Below are positions 9,527 to 18,703 of a stretch of 64,000 nt of DNA, in pieces. The notes beneath the pieces were generated by a model, which had not been told where the DNA came from, searched no databases, and saw only the letters and a program-made list of their open reading frames with translations. Origin of the DNA: Megasphaera lornae. GTDB taxonomy: Bacteria > Bacillota > Negativicutes > Veillonellales > Megasphaeraceae. The stretch is from positions 59,177 through 123,176 of the forward strand of contig NZ_AFIJ01000032.1 in assembly GCF_000214495.1 (NCBI RefSeq). The letters run 5' to 3'. Each line of letters starts with the position of its first letter. The stretch's first letter is position 1. Both the position numbers and the translations under genes were made by a program.

Positions 9527-10194
9527 CCTTGTTTCTCCTCTATATAGCGTTGAATATATCCTGCCGTTTCCTGTAAATTCCATTCGCTGTTATCAATGAA
9601 AACCGCGTCGGGCGCCTGACGCAAAGGCGAGTGTTCACGATGAGAATCTTGATAGTCCCGAGAAGCAATATTTTCTTCCACTTGCGCCAACGTTGTTGGC
9701 ATTCCCTTTTCCTGCATTTCTAAAAAACGCCGCCGGGCTCGAGCTTGTACAGAAGCGGTTAAAAAAAATTTTATATCCGCATGCGGCAAAACTACCGTAC
9801 CGATATCACGACCGTCCAAAATCACTCCGCCCGGTTGTGCCAGTTGCCGCTGTAATTGCACTAATTTATACCGCACTGCGGGCAAAGCGGCAATCGCCGA
9901 AACCCGTGCCGATACTTCCGGGCTGCGAATTTCTTCCGTAACCTCCCGTTCATTAATCCAAATGCGACATCCCTGCGCTGCCGCCTGCATACGAATTTGC
10001 ATCGTATCTGTCAGCTGCCGTATAGCCGCCTCATCATCCGCGGCAATCCCCTTTTCACCTGTCAACCAAGCCACCGCCCGATACATAGCTCCCGTATCGA
10101 TATATAAATAATGCAATTGCGAAGCCACTAATTTTGCGACGCTGCTTTTTCCGGCGCCTGCCGGTCCGTCAATCGCTACGGTCAATTTTTTCAT
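9523..10194 (-). CDS. cmk: Cytidylate kinase
   Basis: 223 residues. It phosphorylates CMP and dCMP. The P-loop GPAGAGKSSVAK is near residue 10, IDTGAMYRAVAWL follows, and LDGRDIGTVVLPHADIK is the family signature. The order cmk-plsC-ispH/rpsA is a classic Firmicute arrangement. Both ends overlap neighbours as ATGA. Confidence 0.96.
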   Translation of the reverse strand: MKKLTVAIDGPAGAGKSSVAKLVASQLHYLYIDTGAMYRAVAWLTGEKGIAADDEAAIRQLTDTMQIRMQAAAQGCRIWINEREVTEEIRSPEVSARVSAIAALPAVRYKLVQLQRQLAQPGGVILDGRDIGTVVLPHADIKFFLTASVQARARRRFLEMQEKGMPTTLAQVEENIASRDYQDSHREHSPLRQAPDAVFIDNSEWNLQETAGYIQRYIEEKQG

Positions 10195-11432
10195 GCTTCA
10201 TCCTCCTGTGCCGCGGCACTGCCTGCAACATACCCGGTAGAAAAAGCGGCTTGTAAATTATATCCCCCTGTAAACGCATCTACATCCAATACTTCTCCGG
10301 CAAAATACAGCCCGGGAACATATTTTGATTCCATCGTTTTAGGATTAATTTCTTTTACTTCCACCCCGCCGGCCGTAACGATCGCTTCTTCTATCGGTCG
10401 TGTACACACTGCCGTAAGCGGTAATGCCTGCAACGCAGTAACTAACCGGCGCCGCTGTTCTTTCGTTATTTGATGCGCGACCGTTTCCTGCGAAATATGC
10501 GCCGCTGCCAATACTACTGCCAATAATCGCTGCGGTAATACCGTTTTTAACGCATTCTTCGCATCTTGTCGAATATGTGCTTGCAACTCTCGCCAAATAC
10601 GTTGTTCCAATTGTTCCGGGCGCAATGCCGGTTTTAAATTTAAACGAATATCGATCGGAAAAGCCATTTTTTTATGGTGCGCCATGACGCTGCTCAATTG
10701 TAAAATAATCGGTCCCGAAATGCCGGTATGCGTACATACCATTTCGCCGAATTGCCGCGCTGTCGGTTTGCCGTTCTTCCATATAGACGCCTCTACATTC
10801 TTTAAGGTTAATCCCGCCAATTGTTTCGGCCATTCTTCTTGGGTTACCAACGCAATTAACGACGGTTTTAACGGTGTAACCGTATGGCCTAAAGCCGCCG
10901 CAAAACGATGGCCGTCTCCGGTGGAACCGGTCGTCGGGTACGAAACACCGCCGGTGGCAATCACACATGCATCGCCCTCATACACACCGTTTGCGGTCGT
11001 AATGACAAAAAACGAATCTCTGTACGCAATATGTTGCACTTCTTCCTGTAAATGAATGGTTACTCCTGCTTGCAATAATTTATGGTACCATAATTTTCGT
11101 ACCGCAACGGCACTGTCACTTTGCGGAAAAATCCGTCCGCCCCGTTCCTCCTTCGTCGCCATCCCCCATTGCCGCAATAAGCTGCATAAATCCCGATTCG
11201 TAAACTGTTCATACGCACTGTGTAAAAACCGGCCGTTCCCCGGCGTCTTGGCAATGAACGCGTCCATAGGGCAACTATTGGTTAAATTACACCTTCCCTT
11301 GCCTGTAATTCCCATTTTTTTGCCTACTATATCGTTTTTTTCAAACAATTCCACTACCGCTCCCCGTCGGGATGCGGCCCATGCCGCCATACATCCGGCC
11401 GCACCGCCGCCAATGACGAAAACTCGTTGCAT
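10191..11432 (-). CDS. HI0933/BaiN-family NAD(P)/FAD-dependent oxidoreductase
   Basis: 413 residues. The Rossmann FAD-binding motif GGGAAGCMAAWAAS is at the N-terminus, followed by GKKMGITGKGRCNLTNS, a hallmark of the HI0933 family. The C-terminus has TAGGVEVKEINPKTMESK and FAGEVLDVDAFTGGYNLQA. Members are flavoproteins of uncertain substrate; BaiN acts on bile acid intermediates in some clostridia, but nothing here points to that. It is cotranscribed upstream of cmk and 15 bases downstream of rluB. Confidence 0.9.
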   Translation of the reverse strand: MQRVFVIGGGAAGCMAAWAASRRGAVVELFEKNDIVGKKMGITGKGRCNLTNSCPMDAFIAKTPGNGRFLHSAYEQFTNRDLCSLLRQWGMATKEERGGRIFPQSDSAVAVRKLWYHKLLQAGVTIHLQEEVQHIAYRDSFFVITTANGVYEGDACVIATGGVSYPTTGSTGDGHRFAAALGHTVTPLKPSLIALVTQEEWPKQLAGLTLKNVEASIWKNGKPTARQFGEMVCTHTGISGPIILQLSSVMAHHKKMAFPIDIRLNLKPALRPEQLEQRIWRELQAHIRQDAKNALKTVLPQRLLAVVLAAAHISQETVAHQITKEQRRRLVTALQALPLTAVCTRPIEEAIVTAGGVEVKEINPKTMESKYVPGLYFAGEVLDVDAFTGGYNLQAAFSTGYVAGSAAAQEDEA

Positions 11433-11447
11433 CGTATGCCTTCCTTC

Positions 11448-12164
11448 TTATTTAAATTTATATAATTCCATAACTTCTTCACGGGTTAATGCGCGATATG
11501 CCCCGCGTTTTACCCCGCTTAGCGTTAAAAACGCATACTGTACACGTCGCAAATTATGCACTTGATAGCCGAAATGTTCCATCATTCGGCGTACTTGCCG
11601 ATTTTTCCCTTCATGAATTGTAATTTCCAACGAAGTAATGCCCGTATGCGTATCATATCCTACATAATACACATCCGCCGGCGCCGTCATGCCGTCACTC
11701 AACAATACGCCGTCCGCCAATTGTTGCAACACCGCATCCGCAATATATCCCTTGATTTTAACTTCATACGTTTTATCTACCATATGACCGGGATGCATGA
11801 GAATATTGGCCAATTCTCCGTCATTCGTCATCAGTAATAAACCTTCCGTATTCTGATCCAAACGCCCGATCGCATAAATCCGATCTTTAATCCGCTTAAA
11901 ATAATCCAACACCGTCGGTCGTCCTTGTTCATCACTGCACGTAGTAATAACGCCCTTCGGTTTATTAAATAAATAATAATGTTTCGGTTGTATTTCCAAC
12001 CGTCTACCGTCTACCAAAATAATATCCTGCTCCGGCTTGACCTTCGTTCCCAACTCACGAACAATCACGCCGTTAACCCGCACGCGCCCGTCTAAAATCA
12101 TTTGTTCCGATGCCCGCCGTGAAGCAACACCGCAATTACTCATTACTTTTTGCAATCTTTCCAT
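11448..12164 (-). CDS. rluB: 23S rRNA pseudouridine synthase RluB family
   Basis: About 238 residues. An N-terminal S4 RNA-binding domain (ERLQKVMSNCGVASRRASE) is followed by the RsuA-type catalytic domain with AIGRLDQNTEGLLLMTNDG, where the Asp is the catalytic residue. It makes a pseudouridine in 23S rRNA near the peptidyl transferase centre. I prefer ATG 12164, with GAGGAG upstream. Its start overlaps the 3' end of scpB by 29 bases, the usual scpA-scpB-rluB order. Confidence 0.93.
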   Translation of the reverse strand: MERLQKVMSNCGVASRRASEQMILDGRVRVNGVIVRELGTKVKPEQDIILVDGRRLEIQPKHYYLFNKPKGVITTCSDEQGRPTVLDYFKRIKDRIYAIGRLDQNTEGLLLMTNDGELANILMHPGHMVDKTYEVKIKGYIADAVLQQLADGVLLSDGMTAPADVYYVGYDTHTGITSLEITIHEGKNRQVRRMMEHFGYQVHNLRRVQYAFLTLSGVKRGAYRALTREEVMELYKFK

Positions 12165-12774
12165 TTCCGCTCTCCTCATTCGCAGTTTGCAATATATTGT
12201 TTTTTATATGTTTCACCCCGGTCGCGTTGTCCGTAAACGTCCCTACTTGCCGCGTCAATTCTTGCATGGACTCAACGCCCATGCACGTTAAAAAAAATGG
12301 CGATGTACCGTACATAATAGGACGTCCCGGAGTTTCTTTACGTCCGACTTCCAAAATCAATCCTTGCTGCAATAACGTGCCGATAACCCGTTCCGAAGAA
12401 ACGCCGCGTAATTTTTCAATATCCGCGCGAATGACGGGTTGTTTGAAAGCAATGATGGACAACACTTCCAATGCGGCATTGGTCAACTCCCGTTGCTCGG
12501 TGCGAACCCAGCGAATCTTCTCATGTAATTTCGCGTCGGTTACCAATTGATATCCCCCGGCCGCCCGAAGCACCGTCAAGCCGCTGCCGTAAGCTTGCAA
12601 TGTATCTTGTAATTTTCTTGCCGCACGTTCTATTTTCTGCAGACTCCACCCCGTATGGGCACGAATTTTCTCATCGGCCAAAGGCTCCCCGCTCAAAAAA
12701 AGAAGAGCTTCTAAAATTGCCGCTTCATTTTCCTGTTTCTTCTCCTCCGTACTGTAAGGCAACCGTATTTCCAT
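12136..12774 (-). CDS. scpB: Segregation and condensation protein ScpB
   Basis: About 212 residues. A kleisin partner with two winged-helix domains that works with Smc and ScpA in chromosome condensation. LEALLFLSGEPLADEKI and EVLSIIAFKQPVIRADIEKLRG are typical ScpB segments, as is ETPGRPIMYGTSPFFL. The start is uncertain: ATG 12774 (AAAGG directly before it), a GTG at 12786 and a TTG at 12762 are all possible. All overlap the end of scpA, so coupling is expected. Confidence 0.92.
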   Translation of the reverse strand: MEIRLPYSTEEKKQENEAAILEALLFLSGEPLADEKIRAHTGWSLQKIERAARKLQDTLQAYGSGLTVLRAAGGYQLVTDAKLHEKIRWVRTEQRELTNAALEVLSIIAFKQPVIRADIEKLRGVSSERVIGTLLQQGLILEVGRKETPGRPIMYGTSPFFLTCMGVESMQELTRQVGTFTDNATGVKHIKNNILQTANEESGNGKIAKSNE

Positions 12775-13456
12775 CCTTTCCCACACACACTGTCCGGCAT
12801 TGTCCGCATTTCAATAATTCCAATACGGCTAAAAAAACGACAATCAATTCTACTTTGGAACGGCATAAACGAAATACGGACAACACCGTCACAGGACCGC
12901 CGATATCGCGCAAATAGCCGATAATACGCCGCATACTTTCTTCTACACTGTATATTTCCCGCTGCAACTGCACAACCGGCGTTTTTTTTCTTGCCGACGC
13001 TTCATATACCGTACAGAATGCAGTATACAACGATTGCACCGTAATCGTCCCGGAAAAAACAGACTGCTGTAACAAAGGCGTTCCTTCACGCGCCAACATA
13101 AGACTGCGTTGCCGCCAAAACTGCCGTACTTGTACCGCCGCTTGTTTCATTTGCTTATATTCCACTAATTGCCGTACTAATTCCGCCTGTAAATCTTCTT
13201 CCGGGGCCGCTTCCGCCGCCCCGGATTTAGGCAATAAAAACCGAGATTTTATTTGCAAAAGGGTCGCCGCCATAACAAAAAACTTACTCGCATAATTGAT
13301 GTCGAAGCCATCCAATTCCCGAACATATTCATTAAATTGATCGGTTATATCTACAATGGGAATGTTGTAAATATCCACTTTGTTCTTTTCAATCAAATAT
13401 AATAATAAATCCAGCGGTCCTTCAAAATCGGATACTCTATAACGGCATTCTTCCAT
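12725..13456 (-). CDS. scpA: Segregation and condensation protein ScpA
   Basis: 243 residues. Kleisin subunit of the Smc-ScpAB complex. The N-terminus YRVSDFEGPLDLLLYLIEK is the conserved start of the family, followed by VDIYNIPIVDITDQF. A C-terminal winged helix is present near FRLCRSKVELIVVFLAVLELL. The start is ATG 13456 with GGTGA upstream; the open frame continues to 13846 only because it reads through tRNA genes. A promoter is visible at 13472-13500. Confidence 0.95.
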   Translation of the reverse strand: MEECRYRVSDFEGPLDLLLYLIEKNKVDIYNIPIVDITDQFNEYVRELDGFDINYASKFFVMAATLLQIKSRFLLPKSGAAEAAPEEDLQAELVRQLVEYKQMKQAAVQVRQFWRQRSLMLAREGTPLLQQSVFSGTITVQSLYTAFCTVYEASARKKTPVVQLQREIYSVEESMRRIIGYLRDIGGPVTVLSVFRLCRSKVELIVVFLAVLELLKCGQCRTVCVGKDGNTVALQYGGEETGK

Positions 13457-13471
13457 AAAATCACCATTTTT

Positions 13472-13500
13472 ATTATAAAATAAAAGCCGAAAAATTACAA
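13472..13500 (-). promoter_or_regulatory. Promoter of scpA-scpB-rluB
   Basis: Minus strand: -35 TTGTAA (13495-13500), 17-base spacer, -10 TATAAT (13472-13477). It lies between the tRNA operon terminator and scpA. Confidence 0.6.
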
Positions 13501-13530
13501 AAAAGGTTTGGATGTACATCCAAACCTTTT
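13499..13530 (-). terminator. Terminator of the tRNA operon
   Basis: Minus strand: a palindromic stem AGGTTTGGATGT/ACATCCAAACCT followed by about six T. It is 50 bases downstream of tRNA-Leu and overlaps the -35 of the scpA promoter. Confidence 0.75.
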
Positions 13531-13582
13531 TCAGCCATTGCGTCCGTTTTCTTCCGTAAAAAAATGTTGCACAATGTTTTTG

Positions 13583-13671
13583 TGGTGCCGGGGACCGGAA
13601 TCGAACCGGTACGGATATTTCTATCCGACGGATTTTAAGTCCGTTGCGTCTGCCAGTTCCGCCACCTCGGC
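13583..13671 (-). tRNA. tRNA-Leu (UAA)
   Basis: 89 bases including an encoded CCA. The acceptor starts GCCGAGGTGGC, the anticodon loop CTTAAAA gives UAA, and there is a long variable arm as expected for a class II tRNA. Last gene of the five-tRNA operon. Confidence 0.96.
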
Positions 13672-13687
13672 ATGACGAGAATAAAAA

Positions 13688-13761
13688 TGGAGGCGGCACC
13701 CAGAATCGAACTGGGGATGAAGGTTTTGCAGACCTCTGCCTTACCGCTTGGCTATGCCGCC
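13688..13761 (-). tRNA. tRNA-Cys (GCA)
   Basis: 74 bases with encoded CCA. The acceptor GGCGGCA pairs with TGCCGCC, the T-arm is GTTCGATTC, and the anticodon is GCA in CTGCAAA. Confidence 0.96.
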
Positions 13762-13764
13762 GTT

Positions 13765-13839
13765 TGGAGCGGAAAACGAGGCTCGAACTCGCGACCCCCA
13801 CCTTGGCAAGGTGGTGCTCTACCACTGAGCTACTTCCGC
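13765..13839 (-). tRNA. tRNA-Gly (GCC)
   Basis: 75 bases with encoded CCA. GCGGAAGTAGCTCAGTGG begins the gene, the anticodon is GCC in TTGCCAA, and the T-arm is GTTCGAGCC. Separated from tRNA-Cys by only 3 bases. Confidence 0.96.
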
Positions 13840-13847
13840 AAAACAAT

Positions 13848-13923
13848 TGGTGCTCAGGGACGGAATCGAACCGCCGACACGGGGATTTTCAGTCCCCTGC
13901 TCTACCGACTGAGCTACCTGAGC
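13848..13923 (-). tRNA. tRNA-Phe (GAA)
   Basis: 76 bases with encoded CCA. GCTCAGGTAGCTCAGTCGG begins the gene and the anticodon GAA is in CTGAAAA. Third of the operon, with 8 bases to tRNA-Gly. Confidence 0.96.
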
Positions 13924-13928
13924 AAATA

Positions 13929-14005
13929 TGGCGACCCCGATCGGATTTGAACCGACGATCTTCGCCGTGACAGGGCGACATGTTGAACCGCTACACCACG
14001 GGGCC
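13929..14005 (-). tRNA. tRNA-Asp (GUC)
   Basis: 77 bases with encoded CCA. GGCCCCGTGGTGTAGCGG begins the gene and the anticodon GTC is in CTGTCAC. First gene of the operon after the promoter. Confidence 0.96.
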
Positions 14006-14048
14006 GTATCATACTCCTCCGGGCACTTATGTGCCTCGAACAAGAAAC

Positions 14049-14077
14049 ATTCTATCATGAAACATCCTGTTTGGCAA
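14049..14077 (-). promoter_or_regulatory. Promoter of the tRNA operon
   Basis: Minus strand: -35 TTGCCA (14072-14077), 17-base spacer, -10 TAGAAT (14049-14054). A small GGCAC/GTGCC hairpin lies in the leader before tRNA-Asp. Confidence 0.75.
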
Positions 14078-14149
14078 GTATTTTTTTAATATTTGATAAT
14101 ATTATTGAGAGTTTACGTATTTTTCTATTTTTGACAACCTGCCGCCTAT

Positions 14150-14188
14150 AATAAAACAGGGTAAAGTATCTTCAGACACTTTACCCTG
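14150..14188 (-). terminator. Terminator after rny
   Basis: Minus strand: CAGGGTAAAGT, an interior loop, then ACTTTACCCTG followed by TTTTATTATA. It is 14 bases downstream of the rny stop. Confidence 0.85.
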
Positions 14189-14201
14189 CAACAACTTACT
14201 C

Positions 14202-15737
14202 TTATTTTGCATAGTCGACCATTCGTGTTTCGCGAATAACAACCACTTTAATTTGTCCCGGATATTCCAATTCCGCTTCAATCCGTTTGGAAATATCATG
14301 GACCAATAAAATACAATCCGCTTCATCCAATTTGTCCGGTTGTACCATCACCCGAATTTCCCGTCCGGCTTGAATGGCGAAACAACTTTCAACGCCTGCA
14401 AACGATTTCGCTATTTCTTCTAATTTAGTCAACCGTTTGAGATAATTTTCCAAGGTTTCCCGTCTGGCTCCCGGACGAGCGGCGGAAACGGCATCCGCCG
14501 CCGCCACCAATACGGCTTCCACGCTTAACGGATCCACATCGCCGTGATGCGCTTCAATAGCATTGACCACCAACTTGGATTCGCCGTATTTTTTAGCCAC
14601 TTCCGTACCTAAAGAAACATGCGTTCCTTCCATTTCATGGTCCAACGCTTTCCCGATATCATGCAATAATCCGGCTCGCCGCGCCAACATTTCATCAGCC
14701 CCTAATTCCGCCGCCATAATCCCGGCCAACATCGAAACTTCAATAGAATGACGAAGTACGTTCTGTCCGTAACTTGTACGATACCGAAGACGCCCTAAAA
14801 TTTTAATAAGCTCCGGATGCAACCCGTGTACGCCGGTTTCAAACGTAGCTTGCTCTCCCGCTTCCCGTATTTTTTGATTTACTTCTTTCCGTGCTTTTTC
14901 AACCATTTCTTCAATACGTGCAGGATGAATACGCCCGTCGGCAATAAGTTTTTCCAAAGCAATACGGGCAATTTCCCGTCGAATAGGATCAAAACACGAT
15001 AAAATTACCGCTTCCGGCGTATCATCAATAATTAAATCCACGCCGGTCAACGTTTCAATGGCGCGAATGTTACGTCCTTCACGACCGATAATACGACCTT
15101 TCATCTCATCATTCGGTAAATTAACTACCGAAACCGTCGTTTCCGCTACATGATCGGCAGCACAATGTTGAATTGCCAGCGAAATAATTTCTCGCGCCTT
15201 GGTTTCCGCTTCACTCTTCGCTTCTTCTTCCAAGTTCTTAATCAACTGTGCCGTTTCATATTTAACTTCGCTTTCTACATTATGAAGCAGCAACTCTTTG
15301 GCATCTTCATACGTCATGCCGGAAATTCGCTCCAATTCAGCCAACTTTTCCCCGTGCAACGCTTCAATCCGAGCTTGCATCTTATCCATATCTTCCTCTT
15401 TATGGAGAAGCCCTTCTTCTTTCTTTTCCAAAGAGTCCATTTTTTTATCTAAATGCTCTTCTTTTTGTAGCAATCTGCGTTCCAGTCGTTGTAATTCATT
15501 ACGCCGTTCTTTATTTTCCCGTTCCGCATCATTGCGCAATTTATGAATTTCTTCTTTTCCTTCCAAAACCAATTCTTTTTTACGCGCTTCCGCATTTTGT
15601 CGCGCCGTCGTTAAAATACGCTCCGCTTCCACTTCAGCTTGACCAATCTTGCCTTCCGCTATTTTCCGACGATACACATAGCCTACGCCGATCCCGATAA
15701 TCCCGCAGGCAACCGCTGCTGCAATAACAGCTAACAT
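14202..15737 (-). CDS. rny: Ribonuclease Y
   Basis: 511 residues. A membrane-anchored endoribonuclease that initiates mRNA decay in Firmicutes. An N-terminal transmembrane helix ([18 protein letters not shown]) is followed by a long coiled coil to about residue 190. Next comes a KH domain with [15 protein letters not shown] and an HD domain with [18 protein letters not shown] carrying the catalytic HD pair. The start is ATG 15737 with a strong AAGGAGGTGA eight bases upstream. Transcription from the visible promoter must pass a terminator-like hairpin before the ribosome binding site (see leader entry). Confidence 0.97.
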   Translation of the reverse strand: MLAVIAAAVACGIIGIGVGYVYRRKIAEGKIGQAEVEAERILTTARQNAEARKKELVLEGKEEIHKLRNDAERENKERRNELQRLERRLLQKEEHLDKKMDSLEKKEEGLLHKEEDMDKMQARIEALHGEKLAELERISGMTYEDAKELLLHNVESEVKYETAQLIKNLEEEAKSEAETKAREIISLAIQHCAADHVAETTVSVVNLPNDEMKGRIIGREGRNIRAIETLTGVDLIIDDTPEAVILSCFDPIRREIARIALEKLIADGRIHPARIEEMVEKARKEVNQKIREAGEQATFETGVHGLHPELIKILGRLRYRTSYGQNVLRHSIEVSMLAGIMAAELGADEMLARRAGLLHDIGKALDHEMEGTHVSLGTEVAKKYGESKLVVNAIEAHHGDVDPLSVEAVLVAAADAVSAARPGARRETLENYLKRLTKLEEIAKSFAGVESCFAIQAGREIRVMVQPDKLDEADCILLVHDISKRIEAELEYPGQIKVVVIRETRMVDYAK

Positions 15738-15761
15738 GGAACAGTTCACCTCCTTTTTCAC

Positions 15762-15904
15762 AAAAAAAACCGAACATGGGGTTCGGCTTTTTATGAGTGT
15801 ATTTCTTACATCATCTTCAAAAAACCTTACAATGTATATTTCCGTCTCTTGCCGAATGGTACTTCGGCTTTTTTCATTGTAAAATTTTTTTATACCGATG
15901 TCAA
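15762..15904 (-). promoter_or_regulatory. rny leader: promoter, 5' hairpin and internal terminator (attenuator or small RNA)
   Basis: Minus strand: -35 TTGACA (15899-15904), 17-base spacer, -10 TACAAT (15876-15881). The transcript would start near 15868 directly at a hairpin GCCGAA-GTACCA-TTCGGC (15851-15868). About 65 bases later comes CCGAAC-CCCAT-GTTCGG followed by eight T (15762-15786), just before the rny ribosome binding site. The two hairpins share GCCGAA and TTCGG sequences, so alternative pairing is possible. It could be a small RNA of about 107 bases or a transcription attenuator controlling rny. Confidence 0.6.
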
Positions 15905-15958
15905 GAAAAAAGCGAGGATTACAATTGCCCTTATTATCATTTTGATAAGTTGTTGCAA

Positions 15959-16378
15959 TTAGATGCGGTGCAGTATTTCACGGATTATGGAAATGGAAAA
16001 CCCCCGATTTTGTAAATAGCGGGAGAGTTTTCGACAATCCGGCGAAGGCCCCGAAAAACGACGGGAAAGTAACTGCTCCGCCACCGCCATTTCATCTACG
16101 GGACAAATATCCGACGGCACGGATAACTTTCTTTTTTTCAGCTTATTAACGATGTACGCATGCCCATACTGCCCTTTACGTGCATAATATTGATACACCG
16201 CTCGCGCCAATCGTGCGTCATTCAGCAGGTCTTCCCGTTGTAATGTCTCTACCACCGCATCAATAAGCTCCTCCCGCACCTGACGAAGTTGTAATTTATA
16301 ACGCAATTCTCCTTCACTTAAAAACCGTACGGCAAGAAATTTTAACGCTTGTTCATACGCCTCTTCATATGCCGTCAT
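15959..16378 (-). CDS. recX: Regulatory protein RecX
   Basis: 139 residues, somewhat short for the family (about 150-260). It modulates RecA filaments. The helical three-motif layout is present: [22 protein letters not shown], then [21 protein letters not shown], then a C-terminal repeat with [20 protein letters not shown]. Its ATG overlaps the recA stop codon as ATGA, a common recA-recX arrangement. Confidence 0.9.
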   Translation of the reverse strand: MTAYEEAYEQALKFLAVRFLSEGELRYKLQLRQVREELIDAVVETLQREDLLNDARLARAVYQYYARKGQYGHAYIVNKLKKRKLSVPSDICPVDEMAVAEQLLSRRFSGPSPDCRKLSRYLQNRGFSISIIREILHRI

Positions 16379-17421
16379 TCTTCCGTAGCCTCTCCCGCCG
16401 TTTCTTCTTCCATTACTTCTTCAAATTTTTCGGGCTCCGCCGCCAACGTATCGCGAATAATCCGTTCCACTTCATCTGCCGTTTCCGGATGTTCTTTTAA
16501 AAACAATTTAACATTTTCTTTTCCCTGTCCCAAACGTTCGCCTTTATACGAATACCACGTGCCGCTTTTTTCAATAATATCCATGGACGCGCCTAAATCC
16601 AAAATCGTCCCTTCCCGAGAAATACCCGTGCCGTACATAATATCAAACTCACAATTTCTGAAGGGCGGCGCCACTTTATTTTTTACTACTTTTACACGAG
16701 CCCGATTCCCGGTCACATCTCCCGCCGACTTAATCACTTCGCCTTTACGAATTTCCATACGAATGGAGGCATAAAATTTCAGTGCCCGTCCGCCCGTCGT
16801 CGTTTCCGGATTACCGAACATAACGCCGACTTTTTCCCGTAACTGATTAATAAAAATAACAATGGCCTTAGATTTCGCAATAATCCCTGTAAGCTTTCGC
16901 AACGCCTGACTCATTAAACGCGCTTGCAGACCTACATGCGAATCTCCCATTTCTCCTTCAATTTCCGCACGCGGCACCAATGCGGCTACAGAATCCACGA
17001 CAATAATATCCACGGCACCGCTGCGAACCAATTCTTCTGTAATTTCCAGCGCCTGTTCTCCGTTATCAGGTTGAGATATAAGCAATTCCCCTGTATCAAC
17101 TCCCAAATGTCGGGCATATACGGGATCCAGGGCGTGTTCCGCATCAATAAAAGCCGCTATACCGCCACTTTTTTGTGCCGATGCAATCGCATGCAGGGCC
17201 AGTGTTGTTTTTCCTGAAGATTCGGGACCGTAAATTTCAATAACACGACCGCGCGGGTATCCCCCGACGCCCACCGCCAAATCCACGGCTAATGATCCGG
17301 AAGAAATAACTTCCAAATTCATTTTTCCGGCTAAATCACCCAGACGCATAATCGCTCCCTTGCCGAAGTCTTTTTCAATTTTTTTCATTGCATTTTCCAA
17401 TGCGGTCTGCTTTGCATCCAT
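16375..17421 (-). CDS. recA: Recombinase RecA
   Basis: 348 residues. Strand exchange protein and SOS co-protease. The Walker [12 protein letters not shown] is near residue 66, [13 protein letters not shown] follows, and the [20 protein letters not shown] and [16 protein letters not shown] segments (L2 loop) are intact. It is only 12 bases downstream of cinA and I see no separate promoter or LexA-type box there, so expression probably comes with cinA/rimO. Confidence 0.98.
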   Translation of the reverse strand: MDAKQTALENAMKKIEKDFGKGAIMRLGDLAGKMNLEVISSGSLAVDLAVGVGGYPRGRVIEIYGPESSGKTTLALHAIASAQKSGGIAAFIDAEHALDPVYARHLGVDTGELLISQPDNGEQALEITEELVRSGAVDIIVVDSVAALVPRAEIEGEMGDSHVGLQARLMSQALRKLTGIIAKSKAIVIFINQLREKVGVMFGNPETTTGGRALKFYASIRMEIRKGEVIKSAGDVTGNRARVKVVKNKVAPPFRNCEFDIMYGTGISREGTILDLGASMDIIEKSGTWYSYKGERLGQGKENVKLFLKEHPETADEVERIIRDTLAAEPEKFEEVMEEETAGEATEE

Positions 17422-17433
17422 AATCGTCGTCTC

Positions 17434-18687
17434 CTATGCAGAATGTTTTAAAATATATTGTACGCCATAATAAATAGCCCGTACTGCCGCTCGCAATTTT
17501 ATTTCCCGCCTGTCTCCCATATATATGTTTTTATGCGTCACCGTCCCCCACGGTCCGCTGACTCCCGTATATACCAAACCGATCGGACGCGTTTCCGTCC
17601 CGCCTCCGGGACCTGCCAAACCGGTTGTACTGAGGGCAATATCCGCGCCGTATAACTGTCGACTCCCCACCGCCATCGCAGCCGCCACCGGGGCGCTGAT
17701 CGCGGTGCAGGACGCCAACAGCGATGCCGGTACATGCACCAGTTGCTGTTTCATTTCATCCGTATAGGTACCGATTGTGCCCAAAAAATAATCGGAAGCA
17801 CCGGGAATATCCGTCAATAACGATCCGATCAATCCGCCTGTACAAGATTCCGCCGCACTGATATGCCAATGACCGGCTTTTAACAACCGTCCCAACACAT
17901 GGGCGACAGTTTCTTTGTTATACGTCACAATGCGACGAGCCAATCGTCGTTCCACTTCTTTTTGTAATGGCTGCAGCATTGTATTTGCCGCCTCTTCCGA
18001 GGCCGCTTTTGCCGTTATCCGCACTTCGACAAATCCCGGTCGGGCATATATGGCCAATGTGGGATTTTGTTGCTGCCGTTCTAAGTCCGACAACCGTTCT
18101 TCTATAAGCGATTCACCCAGATCATATACCTTTATATACTGCGAAGCAATATATCCTTGTGAGCCGAATTGCCGGAGCAAATAAGGTTTCAACCGCTGCC
18201 GGAACATCCATTGTAATTCCCGCGGCGGTCCCGGCAAATGTACCAAGGTTTTGCCTTTTTTTTGCAAAGCCGTTCCCGGCGCGGTTCCCGCTTCATTGGA
18301 AAAAACAGTCGCACCTTGAGGAATCATCGCCTGTCGTTTCTGATTTTCCGTAATGACCGGGGACGTATACCGTCGTTGCAACCACTGTTCTATCGCTTTA
18401 TATACGCCTTCATCGAAGTACAACGGCGTCCGCATAACCTGCGCGCCGACAAATTTTGTCAAATCTCCCTGTGTCGGGCCCAATCCGCCCGACGTAATCA
18501 CCAGGTCCGCCCGTTGCAAGGCCAGTTGCAACGCTTGTGCCAAGCGCGTTTTATTATCCCCGACCGTAGTCTGATACAGTACGGAATACCCTAAACGATT
18601 CAGTTCTTCGGATAAGTATTGCGAATTGGTATTCAAAATTTCTCCCAACAACAATTCGGAACCTACCGTAATAATTTCCACTCGCAC
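17434..18687 (-). CDS. cinA: CinA family nicotinamide-nucleotide amidohydrolase
   Basis: 417 residues. The N-terminal MoCF-like/COG1058 domain (GSELLLGEILNTNSQYLSEE, TSGGLGPTQGDLT) is followed by the C-terminal CinA domain (ISAAESCTGGLIGSLLTDIPG, STTGLAGPGGGTETRPIG), which deamidates NMN in pyridine nucleotide salvage. The start is GTG 18687 because the conserved EIITVGSELLLGE begins there; an AGGTG lies upstream. The cinA-recA pairing is widespread in Firmicutes. Confidence 0.94.
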   Translation of the reverse strand: MRVEIITVGSELLLGEILNTNSQYLSEELNRLGYSVLYQTTVGDNKTRLAQALQLALQRADLVITSGGLGPTQGDLTKFVGAQVMRTPLYFDEGVYKAIEQWLQRRYTSPVITENQKRQAMIPQGATVFSNEAGTAPGTALQKKGKTLVHLPGPPRELQWMFRQRLKPYLLRQFGSQGYIASQYIKVYDLGESLIEERLSDLERQQQNPTLAIYARPGFVEVRITAKAASEEAANTMLQPLQKEVERRLARRIVTYNKETVAHVLGRLLKAGHWHISAAESCTGGLIGSLLTDIPGASDYFLGTIGTYTDEMKQQLVHVPASLLASCTAISAPVAAAMAVGSRQLYGADIALSTTGLAGPGGGTETRPIGLVYTGVSGPWGTVTHKNIYMGDRREIKLRAAVRAIYYGVQYILKHSA

Positions 18688-18703
18688 CTGCCTGCACCTC
18701 GTT

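Noticed and set aside
13457-13846. Long N-terminal extension of the scpA frame
   Set aside because: It reads through the tRNA-Leu, -Cys and -Gly genes; the conserved ScpA start is at 13456 with its own promoter.
15827-15877. 16-residue leader peptide in front of rny (ATG overlapping the -10)
   Set aside because: Its ATG overlaps the -10 element, so the visible promoter cannot transcribe it, and there is no ribosome binding site.
17422-17433. LexA/SOS box before recA
   Set aside because: Only 12 bases separate cinA and recA and no palindromic operator is present.
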